From NCBI GenBank assembly GCA_036389335.1, contig DASVQC010000008.1:1-64000 (forward strand): 64,000 bases of DNA, given 5' to 3'. The notes under the pieces are model-generated. The model had not been told where the DNA came from. It was given only the letters and a program-made list of their open reading frames with translations, and made no database searches. This stretch comes from JAIVGV01 sp036389335. Lineage in GTDB: Bacteria > Acidobacteriota > Blastocatellia > Pyrinomonadales > Pyrinomonadaceae. Both the position numbers and the translations under genes were made by a program. This document shows positions 43,011 to 53,532 of the stretch, piece by piece; within the stretch, counting starts at the first letter, position 1; every line of letters begins with the position of its first letter.

Positions 43011-43048
43011 CGCCGCGCCTCCCGCGTCAGTACGCGGGAGGCGCGGCG
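43011..43048. terminator. Perfect 17-bp hairpin between convergent genes
   Basis: CGCCGCGCCTCCCGCGT (43011-43027) pairs perfectly with 43032-43048 around a CAGT loop. It lies 15 bases beyond the minus-strand stop and before the T-run terminator. There is no T-run of its own on the plus strand; on that side GGGGTTTT lies before it. Confidence 0.65.
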
Positions 43049-43063
43049 TGTCGTGCCGCCGTG

Positions 43064-45364
43064 TCAGGGCGTGCCGAACCGCTGGCGGTACTCGATGGAG
43101 TTGACGAACCCGTTGACCATCGCGCGGAAGTTGGTCGGGTTCGCGTTCAGGAAGGTGAGCCAGTTGTTGAAGCCCTCGGGTTCGGGGTCGCGCCGCAGGT
43201 AGCCGAAGTATTCGGCGAGGACGAAGGCGCGGTTAAACGCCCCCTGATTGTTGACGAAGGCCGGGAACTCGACCACCTCGCGCAGCACCTGCGCGCGCGT
43301 CTTCGTGCCGGCGGTGAGATCGGCGACCCACTGATCGCGCTGCGAGGCGGGGAAGGTGACGCCCGCGTTGGCGATCAGCTTGTCCACGAACTGCGCGTTG
43401 GTGAGCGCGTCGAGGGTGGCGCGGAACTCCGGTCGCAGGACGAACTCGTTGACGAAAGTCGTCTTGAGCGCGGCTGACTCTTCGGGCGTCGCGCCGCTCA
43501 GGCGGCTCATGTCGCCCATGAACTCGCCGTAGAGCGGATCGCGCCCGAACGCCGCGCGGTAGAAGCGCGTCGCGAAGTAGCCGCGCGACTGGAACTCCTC
43601 GGAGCGGAAGAAGGCCGAAGAGACCTGCACGCGGTCGCAGGTGGTGTTGCCCGCGGGGCAGTTGTTGAGCGTGTTGACCCACGCGGTGAAGCCGCCCGCG
43701 TCCGGCTCGCGGTTGAGGAAGTCGAGGTAGTGCTGGCGGACGAAGAAGGGCGTGCTGTCGATGGGGTTCGCGGTGGACGGCGCCACGTCGTTGTCCTTGA
43801 TCGTCAACGTCATGACGTTGGGGCTGCCGAGACCGACGCCCGCGCCCGTCGGGTTGCTGAGCGCGATGTTGAGCGTCTCGTTCCCCTCGACGAAGAGGTC
43901 GTCCACGACCGAGATGCGGAAAGTCTTGTTCGTCTCGCCCGGCGCGAAGCGCAGCGTGCCCTCGGCGATCTCGTAGTCATTCTTCTGGCTGGCGTGCCCG
44001 GCACCGCTCTCGTCGAAGGTCGCGTAGTTGACGGTCGCCGCGCCCGTGATGTCGCCCGCGCGGGTGACGGTGATCTGGACGCCGCCGCTGCCCTCGCCGA
44101 TGGTGATGTCGTCGGCGGCTAACTGGACGAGCGAGGTGGCGGTGGCGGTCGTCGGCTTGAGCGAGCCGAAGAGGCCGTGCTCTTCCTCGGCGATGCCCGC
44201 CGCGAAGTAGAGCGTGTTGGCGTCGGTCGCCGCGCCGTTGCCGAAGCGCAGGCCCCACAGCTCGTCGATCACGATGGGCTGCCCGGCCTCGTTCTGGAGC
44301 GTGCCGAGGAACGCGCCCGTCGTCTTGTTGAAGGCGTTGATGAGCCCGTTGTCGGAGAAGTTGCCGACGAGCAGCGCGCCCCCGAAGAGGCCGAAGGAGG
44401 CGGGCGCAATCGCCAAGCCCCAAGGCCCGTCGAGCGGCCCGTTCGAGACGAGGCGACCGAGGAAGTTGCCGCTCGTGTCGAACTTGCTGACGAAGCCGAA
44501 GCCCGCCCCGTTCACCGTCCGCCCGGTCACGGGGTTGACCTTCGCGTAGGTCACGTAGAGGTTGCCGTCGAGGTTCTCGACGTTGAAGACGTGGAAGTCA
44601 GGCGGGATGGCGGGCGAGGCCGTGTCGGTGAACGAGCCGGCGAGCGTCGTCAGGGCGAAGTTCTTGTCGTAGACGTCGATCTTGTTGTTGTTGGAGTCGG
44701 CGGCGTAGAGGAAGCTGTTGCCGCCGCTCGTGCCGATGGCGAGCCCGGTGTAGACGTGGCCGGGGTGGCTCGCCATGATGACCGCCGTCGTCGAGCCGGG
44801 CGCGGGGACGTTCGGGTTCCAGCCCGAGATGTTGCCGGTGATGGAGGCGAACAGGAAATTCGCCCGCCCGCTCGCGCTGCCGGAGGTGAGGATGAAATCG
44901 TTGGCGGTGGCAGCCGTGTTGGGCTGGTTGGCGACCGTCCCCGTCGGCAGGCCGGGCGTGCCGGGGATGACCACCGTCGGCATGGCGGTCTGGAAGAAGA
45001 AGGGCGCGCCCCCCACGTCTCCGCGCAGGAGCTGCGTCGTGCTCGTCGCGTTGTTGACGACCCAGAACGGGGAAGTCGCCGTCGAGCTGATGCCCCACGG
45101 GTTGACGAGGAGCGGGTCTTGGACGAACGCGAGGCCGGGAACGTCCGAGATCAAGTTCGTCTGCCGGTAGGCGGAGCCGGGCGCGATGACGGGAAGCTGA
45201 ACCGATTGAATCTGAGTCTGCGCGCCGTCGTCCGCGGCGACTTTGGCGCGCGCCGCCGCGGAGGGCGGGGCGGGCAGCGCGGAGAGGGCGAGCGTGCAGA
45301 TTAAGAGGAGACTCAGTCGCGCCCGCGTGCGGGCGTTCGGGGTGTGCCGAGGAAGCATGGTCAT
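43064..45364 (-). CDS. Secreted TIGR03118 + Calx-beta + DUF4214 protein
   Basis: 766 aa. A signal peptide (about 15-38) precedes a beta-propeller-like TIGR03118 domain (about 65-405; LVNPWGISSTATSPFWVVNN and DGPWGLAIAP). A Calx-beta domain (about 412-515; EGSGGVQITVTRAGD, FVEGNETLNIALSNPTG) and two DUF4214-type helical units follow (about 530-766; FVRQHYLDFLNREPDAGGF and LAEYFGYLRRDPEPEGF). These are adhesive or structural surface modules; the function is unknown. AAGGAG precedes two close ATGs at 45364 and 45358. The gene ends at a pair of hairpins. Confidence 0.85.
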   Translation of the reverse strand: MTMLPRHTPNARTRARLSLLLICTLALSALPAPPSAAARAKVAADDGAQTQIQSVQLPVIAPGSAYRQTNLISDVPGLAFVQDPLLVNPWGISSTATSPFWVVNNATSTTQLLRGDVGGAPFFFQTAMPTVVIPGTPGLPTGTVANQPNTAATANDFILTSGSASGRANFLFASITGNISGWNPNVPAPGSTTAVIMASHPGHVYTGLAIGTSGGNSFLYAADSNNNKIDVYDKNFALTTLAGSFTDTASPAIPPDFHVFNVENLDGNLYVTYAKVNPVTGRTVNGAGFGFVSKFDTSGNFLGRLVSNGPLDGPWGLAIAPASFGLFGGALLVGNFSDNGLINAFNKTTGAFLGTLQNEAGQPIVIDELWGLRFGNGAATDANTLYFAAGIAEEEHGLFGSLKPTTATATSLVQLAADDITIGEGSGGVQITVTRAGDITGAATVNYATFDESGAGHASQKNDYEIAEGTLRFAPGETNKTFRISVVDDLFVEGNETLNIALSNPTGAGVGLGSPNVMTLTIKDNDVAPSTANPIDSTPFFVRQHYLDFLNREPDAGGFTAWVNTLNNCPAGNTTCDRVQVSSAFFRSEEFQSRGYFATRFYRAAFGRDPLYGEFMGDMSRLSGATPEESAALKTTFVNEFVLRPEFRATLDALTNAQFVDKLIANAGVTFPASQRDQWVADLTAGTKTRAQVLREVVEFPAFVNNQGAFNRAFVLAEYFGYLRRDPEPEGFNNWLTFLNANPTNFRAMVNGFVNSIEYRQRFGTP

Positions 45365-45642
45365 ATAACTCCTTCTCGATGTGGTGGTCGCGGCGTCGGG
45401 CCGGCACCCGGCGCGCCTCTCGCGCCGGCGCTTCGACGCGCGCCGGGCGTGTGCGCGGACGGGTTAGTGCAAGGGCGGGGGCGGAGCCGGGCAAGGCGGA
45501 GTTGCCGAGCGGCTGCGCTCCCGGAAGGCGTCTATGAGGGCGCGCGAGGCGCAACCGGCCCGCGGCGCACGCAAAGAGCGAGACATAAACTGGAACGTCG
45601 AGATGCGGGCAGACTCTATTACCCGCGGGCGCGGGCTGTCAA
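45365..45642 (-). promoter_or_regulatory. Promoter and long structured leader of the TIGR03118 gene
   Basis: On the minus strand a perfect TTGACA (plus 45637-45642) is followed 16 bases later by AATAGA, an imperfect -10. Initiation near 45605 would give a leader of about 240 bases. The leader holds two adjacent small hairpins, GAGCG-cagc-CGCTC and GGCAA-ctccgcc-TTGCC, and a further GC-rich stem near the start codon. The 303-base gap holds no other gene. Confidence 0.45.
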
Positions 45643-45667
45643 GATTTTTCAGCCGCGGCTGTCGGGC

Positions 45668-46609
45668 TCAGGGGATGGGGGAAGTGTCGTCCTCGGAGAA
45701 GTCCTGAAAGGGGTTCGCCTCGGGCTGCTGCGTCTCGACCGAGATCGACGCGGCGTCGGGCGCGGCGAGGTCTTCGCCGTCGAAGCGCGCGAGCAGCACG
45801 GTGATGTTGTCCTCGCCGCCGCGCGCGTTCGCCTCCTCGACGAGCTGCCGGCACCCCGCCGAGAGGTCGCCGCCCGCGCCCGCGACGATCTCTTTCATGT
45901 CCTCGGCGCGCAGCTTGCCGGAGAGGCCGTCGCTGCACAGGAGCAGGATGTCTCCGCGCTGGAGCCGCGCGCGCGAGACGACGGGCGAGAGCTCGCTCTG
46001 CGCGCCGAGCGCCTGGAGGATGACGTTGCGGAACATGTGCGTCTCGGCGTCCTCCTCGCTGATCTGCCCCACGTCCACGAGCTGCTGGACGAGCGACTGA
46101 TCCTTGGTCGCCAGCTTGATCTCGTCGCCGCGGATCAGGTAGGCGCGGCTGTCGCCGACTTGGAGGAGTTCGACCACGTCGCCGGAGATGGCGGCGGCGG
46201 TCAGGGTCGCTCCCATGCCGCTGCACTTGGGGTCTTCGACGCTCTTGCGGTGGATGGCGTAGTTGGCGTAGCCGGTGGCGTTGCGCACGGCCTCGACGAG
46301 CGGCAATTCCTGCGCGCCGGTCTGCGTCTCCTCGCGCATCGTGTCCTCGTCCACGAGCATGTCGCGCACGGTCTCGACCGCCATGCGGCTCGCCACGTCG
46401 CCGGCGAGCGCGCCGCCCATGCCGTCGGAGACGGCGAAGACCGCGCCCTTCTCGCCGAGGTCGAAGCGCAGCAGCGCGTCGGGCGGGGCGGAGGGGTTGT
46501 CCGAGCCCGTCCAGCTCTGCTCGGTCGTCAGATCGACGACGAGGAAGTTGTCCTCGTTGCCCTGTCGGACGCGACCCACGTCCGTGTGTGCGTGCAGCTC
46601 GACGCGCAT
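45668..46609 (-). CDS. PP2C-family serine/threonine phosphatase
   Basis: 313 aa cytoplasmic phosphatase. Metal-binding motifs are complete: VGRVRQGNEDNF (about 11-22), AVSDGMGGALAGD (about 54-66), LLCSDGLSGKL and GGEDNITVLLARF near the C-terminus. Such PP2C proteins reverse Hanks-type kinase phosphorylation, and a kinase is encoded 5 kb away at 51841. A Gln/Thr insert lies at about 28-45. The start codon follows a nested GTGACGG/TTAGCTR tract and has no Shine-Dalgarno. Confidence 0.93.
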   Translation of the reverse strand: MRVELHAHTDVGRVRQGNEDNFLVVDLTTEQSWTGSDNPSAPPDALLRFDLGEKGAVFAVSDGMGGALAGDVASRMAVETVRDMLVDEDTMREETQTGAQELPLVEAVRNATGYANYAIHRKSVEDPKCSGMGATLTAAAISGDVVELLQVGDSRAYLIRGDEIKLATKDQSLVQQLVDVGQISEEDAETHMFRNVILQALGAQSELSPVVSRARLQRGDILLLCSDGLSGKLRAEDMKEIVAGAGGDLSAGCRQLVEEANARGGEDNITVLLARFDGEDLAAPDAASISVETQQPEANPFQDFSEDDTSPIP

Positions 46610-46616
46610 AAAAGCG

Positions 46617-46730
46617 GTGACAGGTGACAGGTGACAGGTGACAGGTCAAAGCCGGAAGCTATTAGCTATTAGCTGTTAGCTAACAGCCCTCTCTTACTTG
46701 TCACCCGTCACGGTTTACGGTTCACGGTAT
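46617..46730. repeat. Nested heptamer tract: TTAGCTR units inside a GTGACAG inverted repeat
   Basis: The outer left arm is four GTGACAG units (46617-46643) and the outer right arm is TTGTCACCCGTCACGG with TTTACGGTTCACGG (46699-46727). Between them lies AGCTATTAGCTATTAGCTG and TTAGCTAACAG (46657-46688). On the minus strand the downstream gene's stop TGA lies in the CCGTGAACC unit. Confidence 0.85.
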
Positions 46731-47867
46731 CTTCCCTAGCGCCTGATCGAGATCGGCGATGATGTCGTCGGTGTCTTCGAGCCCGACGGAGACGCGCACG
46801 AGCCCGTCCGTGATGCCGAGGCGTTGCCGCGTTTCCGGGAGCACGGAGGCGTGCGTCATCGTCGCCGGGTGCGAGATCAGGGACTCGACCGCGCCGAGGC
46901 TCTCGGCGAGCGTCAACAGTTTGCAGCCTTCGAGCACGGCGCGCGCGTTCTCAAGCGAGCCCACGTCGAAGGAGACCATGCCGCCGAAACCCCTCTGCTG
47001 CCGCTTCGCCAGCTCGTGCTGCCTGTGCGAGAGCGAGCCGGGGTAGTAGAGCTTCAAGACCTTCGGGTGCTCTTCGAGGAAGGCGGCCACGGCGCGGCCC
47101 GTGCGGTCGTGCTGCTCCATGCGCAGCGCGAGCGTCTTCGTCCCGCGCAGCGTGAGCCACGAGTCGAACGGGGAGAGGATCGCGCCCGCGCTGTTCTGCA
47201 CGAACTTCAGCCACTCGGCGTCCTTCTCGTCGTTCAGCGCGACGAGGCCGCCGATGCTGTCGGAGTGGCCGTTCAGGTACTTCGTCGCCGAGTGCAGGAC
47301 GATGTCCACGCCGAAGTCGAAGGGGCGTTGCAGGTACGGCGAGAGGAAGGTGTTGTCGCAGACGACGCGGACGCCGCGCGCGTGCGCGAGATCGGAGACG
47401 GCCTTGAGATCGGTCACCGTCATCACGGGGTTCGTCGGCGTCTCGACGTAGACCATCCGCGTGTTCTCGCGGAGCGCGGCCTCGACCGCGTTGACGTCGG
47501 ACGTGTCGACGTAAGAGAACTCGATGCCGTAGTCGGCGAGGATGCGCGAGAAGAGCCGGTAGGTTCCGCCGTAGGTGTTGTCCGAGACGACGACGTGATC
47601 GCCCGCCTTGACGAGGCGCATCACGGCGTCGATGGCCGCCATCCCCGACGCGAAGGCGTAGCCGTACTTCGCGCCTTCGAGCGCGGCGATGTTCCGCTCG
47701 ACGGCGAGGCGCGTCGGGTTCTGCGTGCGCGCGTACTCGAAGCCGCCGCGGGGGTTGCCCAACCCGTCCTGCGCGTAGGTCGAGGTCTGGTAGATCGGGA
47801 CTGACACAGCGCCGGTCGCCGGATCAGGTTCGTTGCCCGCGTGGATGGCGGTGGTGGCGAAGCCCAT
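46722..47867 (-). CDS. Cystathionine gamma-synthase/gamma-lyase-type PLP enzyme
   Basis: 381 aa, full length for the Cys/Met-metabolism PLP family. The N-terminus TTAIHAGNEPDPATGAV, YARTQNPTR, YAFASGMAAIDAVM and the Schiff-base lysine in LHSATKYLNGHSD are present, as is the C-terminal SLGAVESLISHPATMTH with RVSVGLEDTDDII. These features fit MetB or CTH-type enzymes, and sequence alone does not separate synthase (methionine synthesis) from lyase (cysteine synthesis). No met gene neighbours. The last codon and stop come from a repeat unit (CCGTGA). Confidence 0.92.
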   Translation of the reverse strand: MGFATTAIHAGNEPDPATGAVSVPIYQTSTYAQDGLGNPRGGFEYARTQNPTRLAVERNIAALEGAKYGYAFASGMAAIDAVMRLVKAGDHVVVSDNTYGGTYRLFSRILADYGIEFSYVDTSDVNAVEAALRENTRMVYVETPTNPVMTVTDLKAVSDLAHARGVRVVCDNTFLSPYLQRPFDFGVDIVLHSATKYLNGHSDSIGGLVALNDEKDAEWLKFVQNSAGAILSPFDSWLTLRGTKTLALRMEQHDRTGRAVAAFLEEHPKVLKLYYPGSLSHRQHELAKRQQRGFGGMVSFDVGSLENARAVLEGCKLLTLAESLGAVESLISHPATMTHASVLPETRQRLGITDGLVRVSVGLEDTDDIIADLDQALGKIP

Positions 47868-48020
47868 TTGAAGTCTCGCGTGCGGTCTGGCGGAAGTCGC
47901 GGCGGGCGCGGCGAGAAGCGAAACTCCCGAACCTCAGCCGCGCTCTATAATTGCGTTTGAACAGCACCCGCATGGTAGCCCGCGCAAGTTTTGACTGTCA
48001 AACCTAAGGGGGAACGGGTG
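47868..48020. other. Intergenic stretch with no recognised feature
   Basis: First part of a 448-base gap between divergent genes. TCTATAATTG at about 47943 could serve as a -10 on either strand, but no -35 matches. No riboswitch pattern was recognised upstream of the PLP enzyme. Confidence 0.4.
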
Positions 48021-48181
48021 GTGTCCTAATTTGATTAGAACTCTGTGCCGCCTCATTTGATTAGAACTCTGTGCCGCCTCCGCGAACTCTGTGCCTCTGT
48101 GGTGAATCATGATCGTAAGCACTCACCACGGAGTCACAGAGGACACGGAGGCGGCACAGAGAAAAGCTTAAACTAGGACAC
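48021..48181. mobile_element. 161-bp MITE-like element with CACAGAG units
   Basis: It is bounded by inverted ends GTGTCCTAATTTGA and, on the other strand, GTGTCCTAGTTTAA (11 of the first 12 positions agree). Inside are two exact 26-bp direct repeats (48029-48054, 48055-48080) and inverted CACAGAG/CACGGAG arms meeting near ATCATGATCG. It has no coding capacity. Mobility is inferred from the terminal repeats only. Confidence 0.5.
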
Positions 48182-48278
48182 TATTGGGGAACGCGGATTT
48201 CGGATCGCCGATGACGTAACGGGAATAACGCGGGCCGCCGCCGATCCCTCCCGCCTTCGATCCGCAATCCGAAATTGT

Positions 48279-48307
48279 TTGACACGTGGGCTGCGGCACG
48301 ATACTTT
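48279..48307 (+). promoter_or_regulatory. Sigma-70 promoter TTGACA-17-TACTTT for kdsB
   Basis: Perfect -35 TTGACA (48279-48284), a 17-base gap and -10 TACTTT (48302-48307). Initiation about 7 bases later falls at 48313-48315, directly before the GTG start at 48316, so the transcript would be leaderless or nearly so. Confidence 0.65.
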
Positions 48308-48315
48308 GTACTCCC

Positions 48316-49179
48316 GTGAATCGCACGGGCTCCCAACCTCCAAATTCCGCCGTCGCCATCATCCCCGCGCGCTTCCACTCGACCCGTCTGCCGGGCAAGC
48401 CCCTGCTCGACATCTGCGGGCGACCGATGATCGTGCGCGTCTGCGAGCGCGCCGCCGCCGCGCGCAACGTCGGGCGCGTCGTCGTCGCCACGGACGACCG
48501 GCGCATCCACGAAGCCGTGCGCGCCGCGGGCTACGAGGCCCTGTTGACGAGCCCCGCGCACGCCTCGGGCAGCGACCGACTGGCCGAAGCCGCCGCCATG
48601 CTCTCGGAGCGTTACGACGTGATCGTCAACGTGCAGGGCGACGAGCCGCTCATCCCTGCGCGCACCATCGAGCGCGCCGTCGATGCGCTCGCCGCAGACC
48701 CGGGGGCCGCCGTCTCGACCACTTCCGAGCCGATCGAAGACGCGGCTGACGTGCTCAGCCCCGATGTCGTCAAGGTGGTCGCGGACGCGCGCGGCTACGC
48801 GCTCTATTTTTCGCGCGCGCCCGTCCCGTTCCCCCGCGAGGCCGCGCGCCGCCACGGCTCGCTCGAAGCCGCCCTCGCGAACGAGCCCGCGCTCGTCGCG
48901 GGCTTTCGCAAGCACACGGGCCTCTACGCGTACCGCCACGACTTCCTGCTTGAGTACGCGCGCCTCCCGCAGGGTCGGCTTGAGCGCGAAGAGTCTCTTG
49001 AGCAGTTGCGCATACTCGAACGCGGCGCGCGCATACGCGTCGTCGAAGTCGAAGAATCGTCAACCGGCGTGGACACCGAGGCGGACCTCGCGCGCGTCCG
49101 CGAAATCGTCGGGGCGGAGGCCGGAGGCCGGGGGCTAGGGGTTAGTAAGTCCAGCCCTCTCGCCTTAACTGATCTCTGA
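48316..49179 (+). CDS. kdsB: 3-deoxy-manno-octulosonate cytidylyltransferase
   Basis: 287 aa from GTG at 48316. KdsB activates Kdo with CTP to CMP-Kdo for lipid A core assembly. Motifs: AIIPARFHSTRLPGKPL (about 15-31), VATDD, HASGSDRLAEAA, VNVQGDEPLI, YFSRAPVPFPR, HTGLYAYR and SLEQLRILERGARIRVVEVEE. The normal length is about 250 aa; the extra C-terminal residues (AEAGGRGLGVSKSSPLALTDL) are encoded by a repeat tract. An in-frame earlier start at 48286 lies upstream of the expected transcript and is rejected. Confidence 0.93.
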   Translation: MNRTGSQPPNSAVAIIPARFHSTRLPGKPLLDICGRPMIVRVCERAAAARNVGRVVVATDDRRIHEAVRAAGYEALLTSPAHASGSDRLAEAAAMLSERYDVIVNVQGDEPLIPARTIERAVDALAADPGAAVSTTSEPIEDAADVLSPDVVKVVADARGYALYFSRAPVPFPREAARRHGSLEAALANEPALVAGFRKHTGLYAYRHDFLLEYARLPQGRLEREESLEQLRILERGARIRVVEVEESSTGVDTEADLARVREIVGAEAGGRGLGVSKSSPLALTDL

Positions 49180-49199
49180 CCTCTAACCTCTGACCTCCG
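49115..49199. repeat. GGAGGCC / CTCTGAC heptamer tract overlapping the kdsB 3' end
   Basis: The left arm GGAGGCCGGAGGCCGG grades into GGGCTAGGGGTTAG; the right arm has GATCTCTGACCTCTAACC and TCTGACCTCC. The units are 7 bases. The kdsB stop (49177-49179) lies inside the tract, and the next ATG is 7 bases beyond it. Confidence 0.7.
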
Positions 49200-49206
49200 C
49201 ACCGTT

Positions 49207-49561
49207 ATGAGCGACTGGATCGGCTTAGGAGTTTTTCTGCTGGTGGTCGTGCTTGCGCTGGTGGCGTCGGCGCAGTTGGGGAAGCCGCGGAAGAAGATTT
49301 CGGTGGAGGAGTTTGAGGAGCGCGCCCGCTCGGGCGCTTTCACGCGGGCGGGTCTGTTCGCGCTGCAAGAGGTGTTGAACCCGCAGGCCGCGAAGTCGGT
49401 CGAAGTCCTGCAGGACTTGAAGAGCGGCTACTACAACAAGAAGAAGCTGCCGGGCGAGGGCGACGACGACGGGGAAGAAGCGGGCGCGGCGAACGGCGCG
49501 GGAGAAGTTGACGCGAATCCGAACGGCGGAGCATTGAGGGACGAGGGGAGCGTGGAGAGAG

Positions 49562-49569
<8 letters not shown>
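49207..49569 (+). CDS. Small membrane-anchored protein of unknown function
   Basis: 120 aa. One N-terminal membrane helix (5-24, IGLGVFLLVVVLALVASAQL) is followed by a basic patch (GKPRKK), a helical segment (SVEEFEERARSGAFTRAGLFALQEVLNPQAAKS type) and an acidic Gly/Asp/Glu-rich tail. No family recognised. The last codons overlap the pyrG start by 8 bases, so it is translationally coupled to pyrG. Confidence 0.6.
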
Positions 49570-51262
<1,693 letters not shown>

Positions 51263-51329
51263 GCCCGCCCGGCCCGAAGGGCGACGCATTAAGTTCGCGG
51301 CGCGGTAACGTTCAAACTGCGGGGGGCGT

Positions 51330-51683
51330 ATGTTCGAGCTATATTTCATCTTCTACCGCGTCCCGAAAATGATGAGCGCGTTGGCGAAGGAGCGCGGTCG
51401 CAGCGCGCTCGCGTGGAGTCTGATGGGCATCGGCGCGTGGCTCGGGGCCGAGTTCGTCGTCATGTTCGGCGTCGGCATCATTTACGGGCTGGGATCGATA
51501 CTCTTGGGCTGGGAGCCGGAACTCCCGGCGGGCGTGCGCCTGCTCGCATACGTCCTCGCGCTCGCCGCCGCGTTCGGGTGCTTCACGCTCGTCAGGCGCA
51601 GCCTCTACGCGAAATCGCCTTCATATTCGGGCCCGCAAGACCGCTTCGCGACGCCCCCGCCGCCGCCGCCCGAGTTCAAATGA
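51330..51683 (+). CDS. Small membrane protein, unknown function
   Basis: 117 aa. Two membrane helices (about 27-52 and 66-88) lie after an N-terminal MFELYFIFYRVPKMM segment that looks membrane-associated. The C-terminus is Pro-rich (PPPPPPEF). No known motif; it lies between pyrG and the kinase gene. Confidence 0.55.
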   Translation: MFELYFIFYRVPKMMSALAKERGRSALAWSLMGIGAWLGAEFVVMFGVGIIYGLGSILLGWEPELPAGVRLLAYVLALAAAFGCFTLVRRSLYAKSPSYSGPQDRFATPPPPPPEFK

Positions 51684-51767
51684 GCTGATCGGCGTCGGGC
51701 GCGGCGGACTTTTGCGCCCGCTGTACATTTCCAGACCGAGACACCACAATAGAAGCGAGTAACAGGT

Positions 51768-51836
51768 AAATGGTGACGGGTGACGGGCGAGTCGTGCGGA
51801 TTTGCCCGCCGGTCGTCGCCCGCCGCCTGTCGCGCC
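51768..51836. repeat. Degenerate GTGACGG tract before the kinase gene
   Basis: Left GGTGACGGGTGACGGG units and a degenerate right arm (CGTCGCCCGCCGCCTGTCGCG). The kinase ATG follows 4 bases later without a ribosome site. Confidence 0.6.
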
Positions 51837-51840
51837 TCTT

Positions 51841-53433
<1,593 letters not shown>

Positions 53434-53435
53434 GA

Positions 53436-53530
53436 AGCTGTTAGCTGTTAGCTGTTAGCTGTTAGCAAGAAAGTCCAAGGCTTGGTTTTGCTAACAGCTA
53501 AGAGCTAACAGCTAAGAGCTAAGAGCTAAT
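53436..53530. repeat. TTAGCTR heptamer tract, inverted arms
   Basis: Four AGCTGTT-type units on the left; GCTAACAGCTAAGAGC and two AGAGCTA units on the right. It separates the kinase from kdsA, whose ATG lies 2 bases past it. Confidence 0.85.
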
Positions 53531-53532
53531 CG

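Noticed and set aside
47934..48122. 62-codon minus-strand ORF in the kdsB upstream gap
   Set aside because: It reads through the repeat element, has no ribosome site and shows no recognisable protein features.
48292..48310. Sigma-54 promoter near kdsB (GGCACG followed by TTTGTA)
   Set aside because: The -12 GC is missing at the right spacing, and a full sigma-70 promoter overlaps the same bases.
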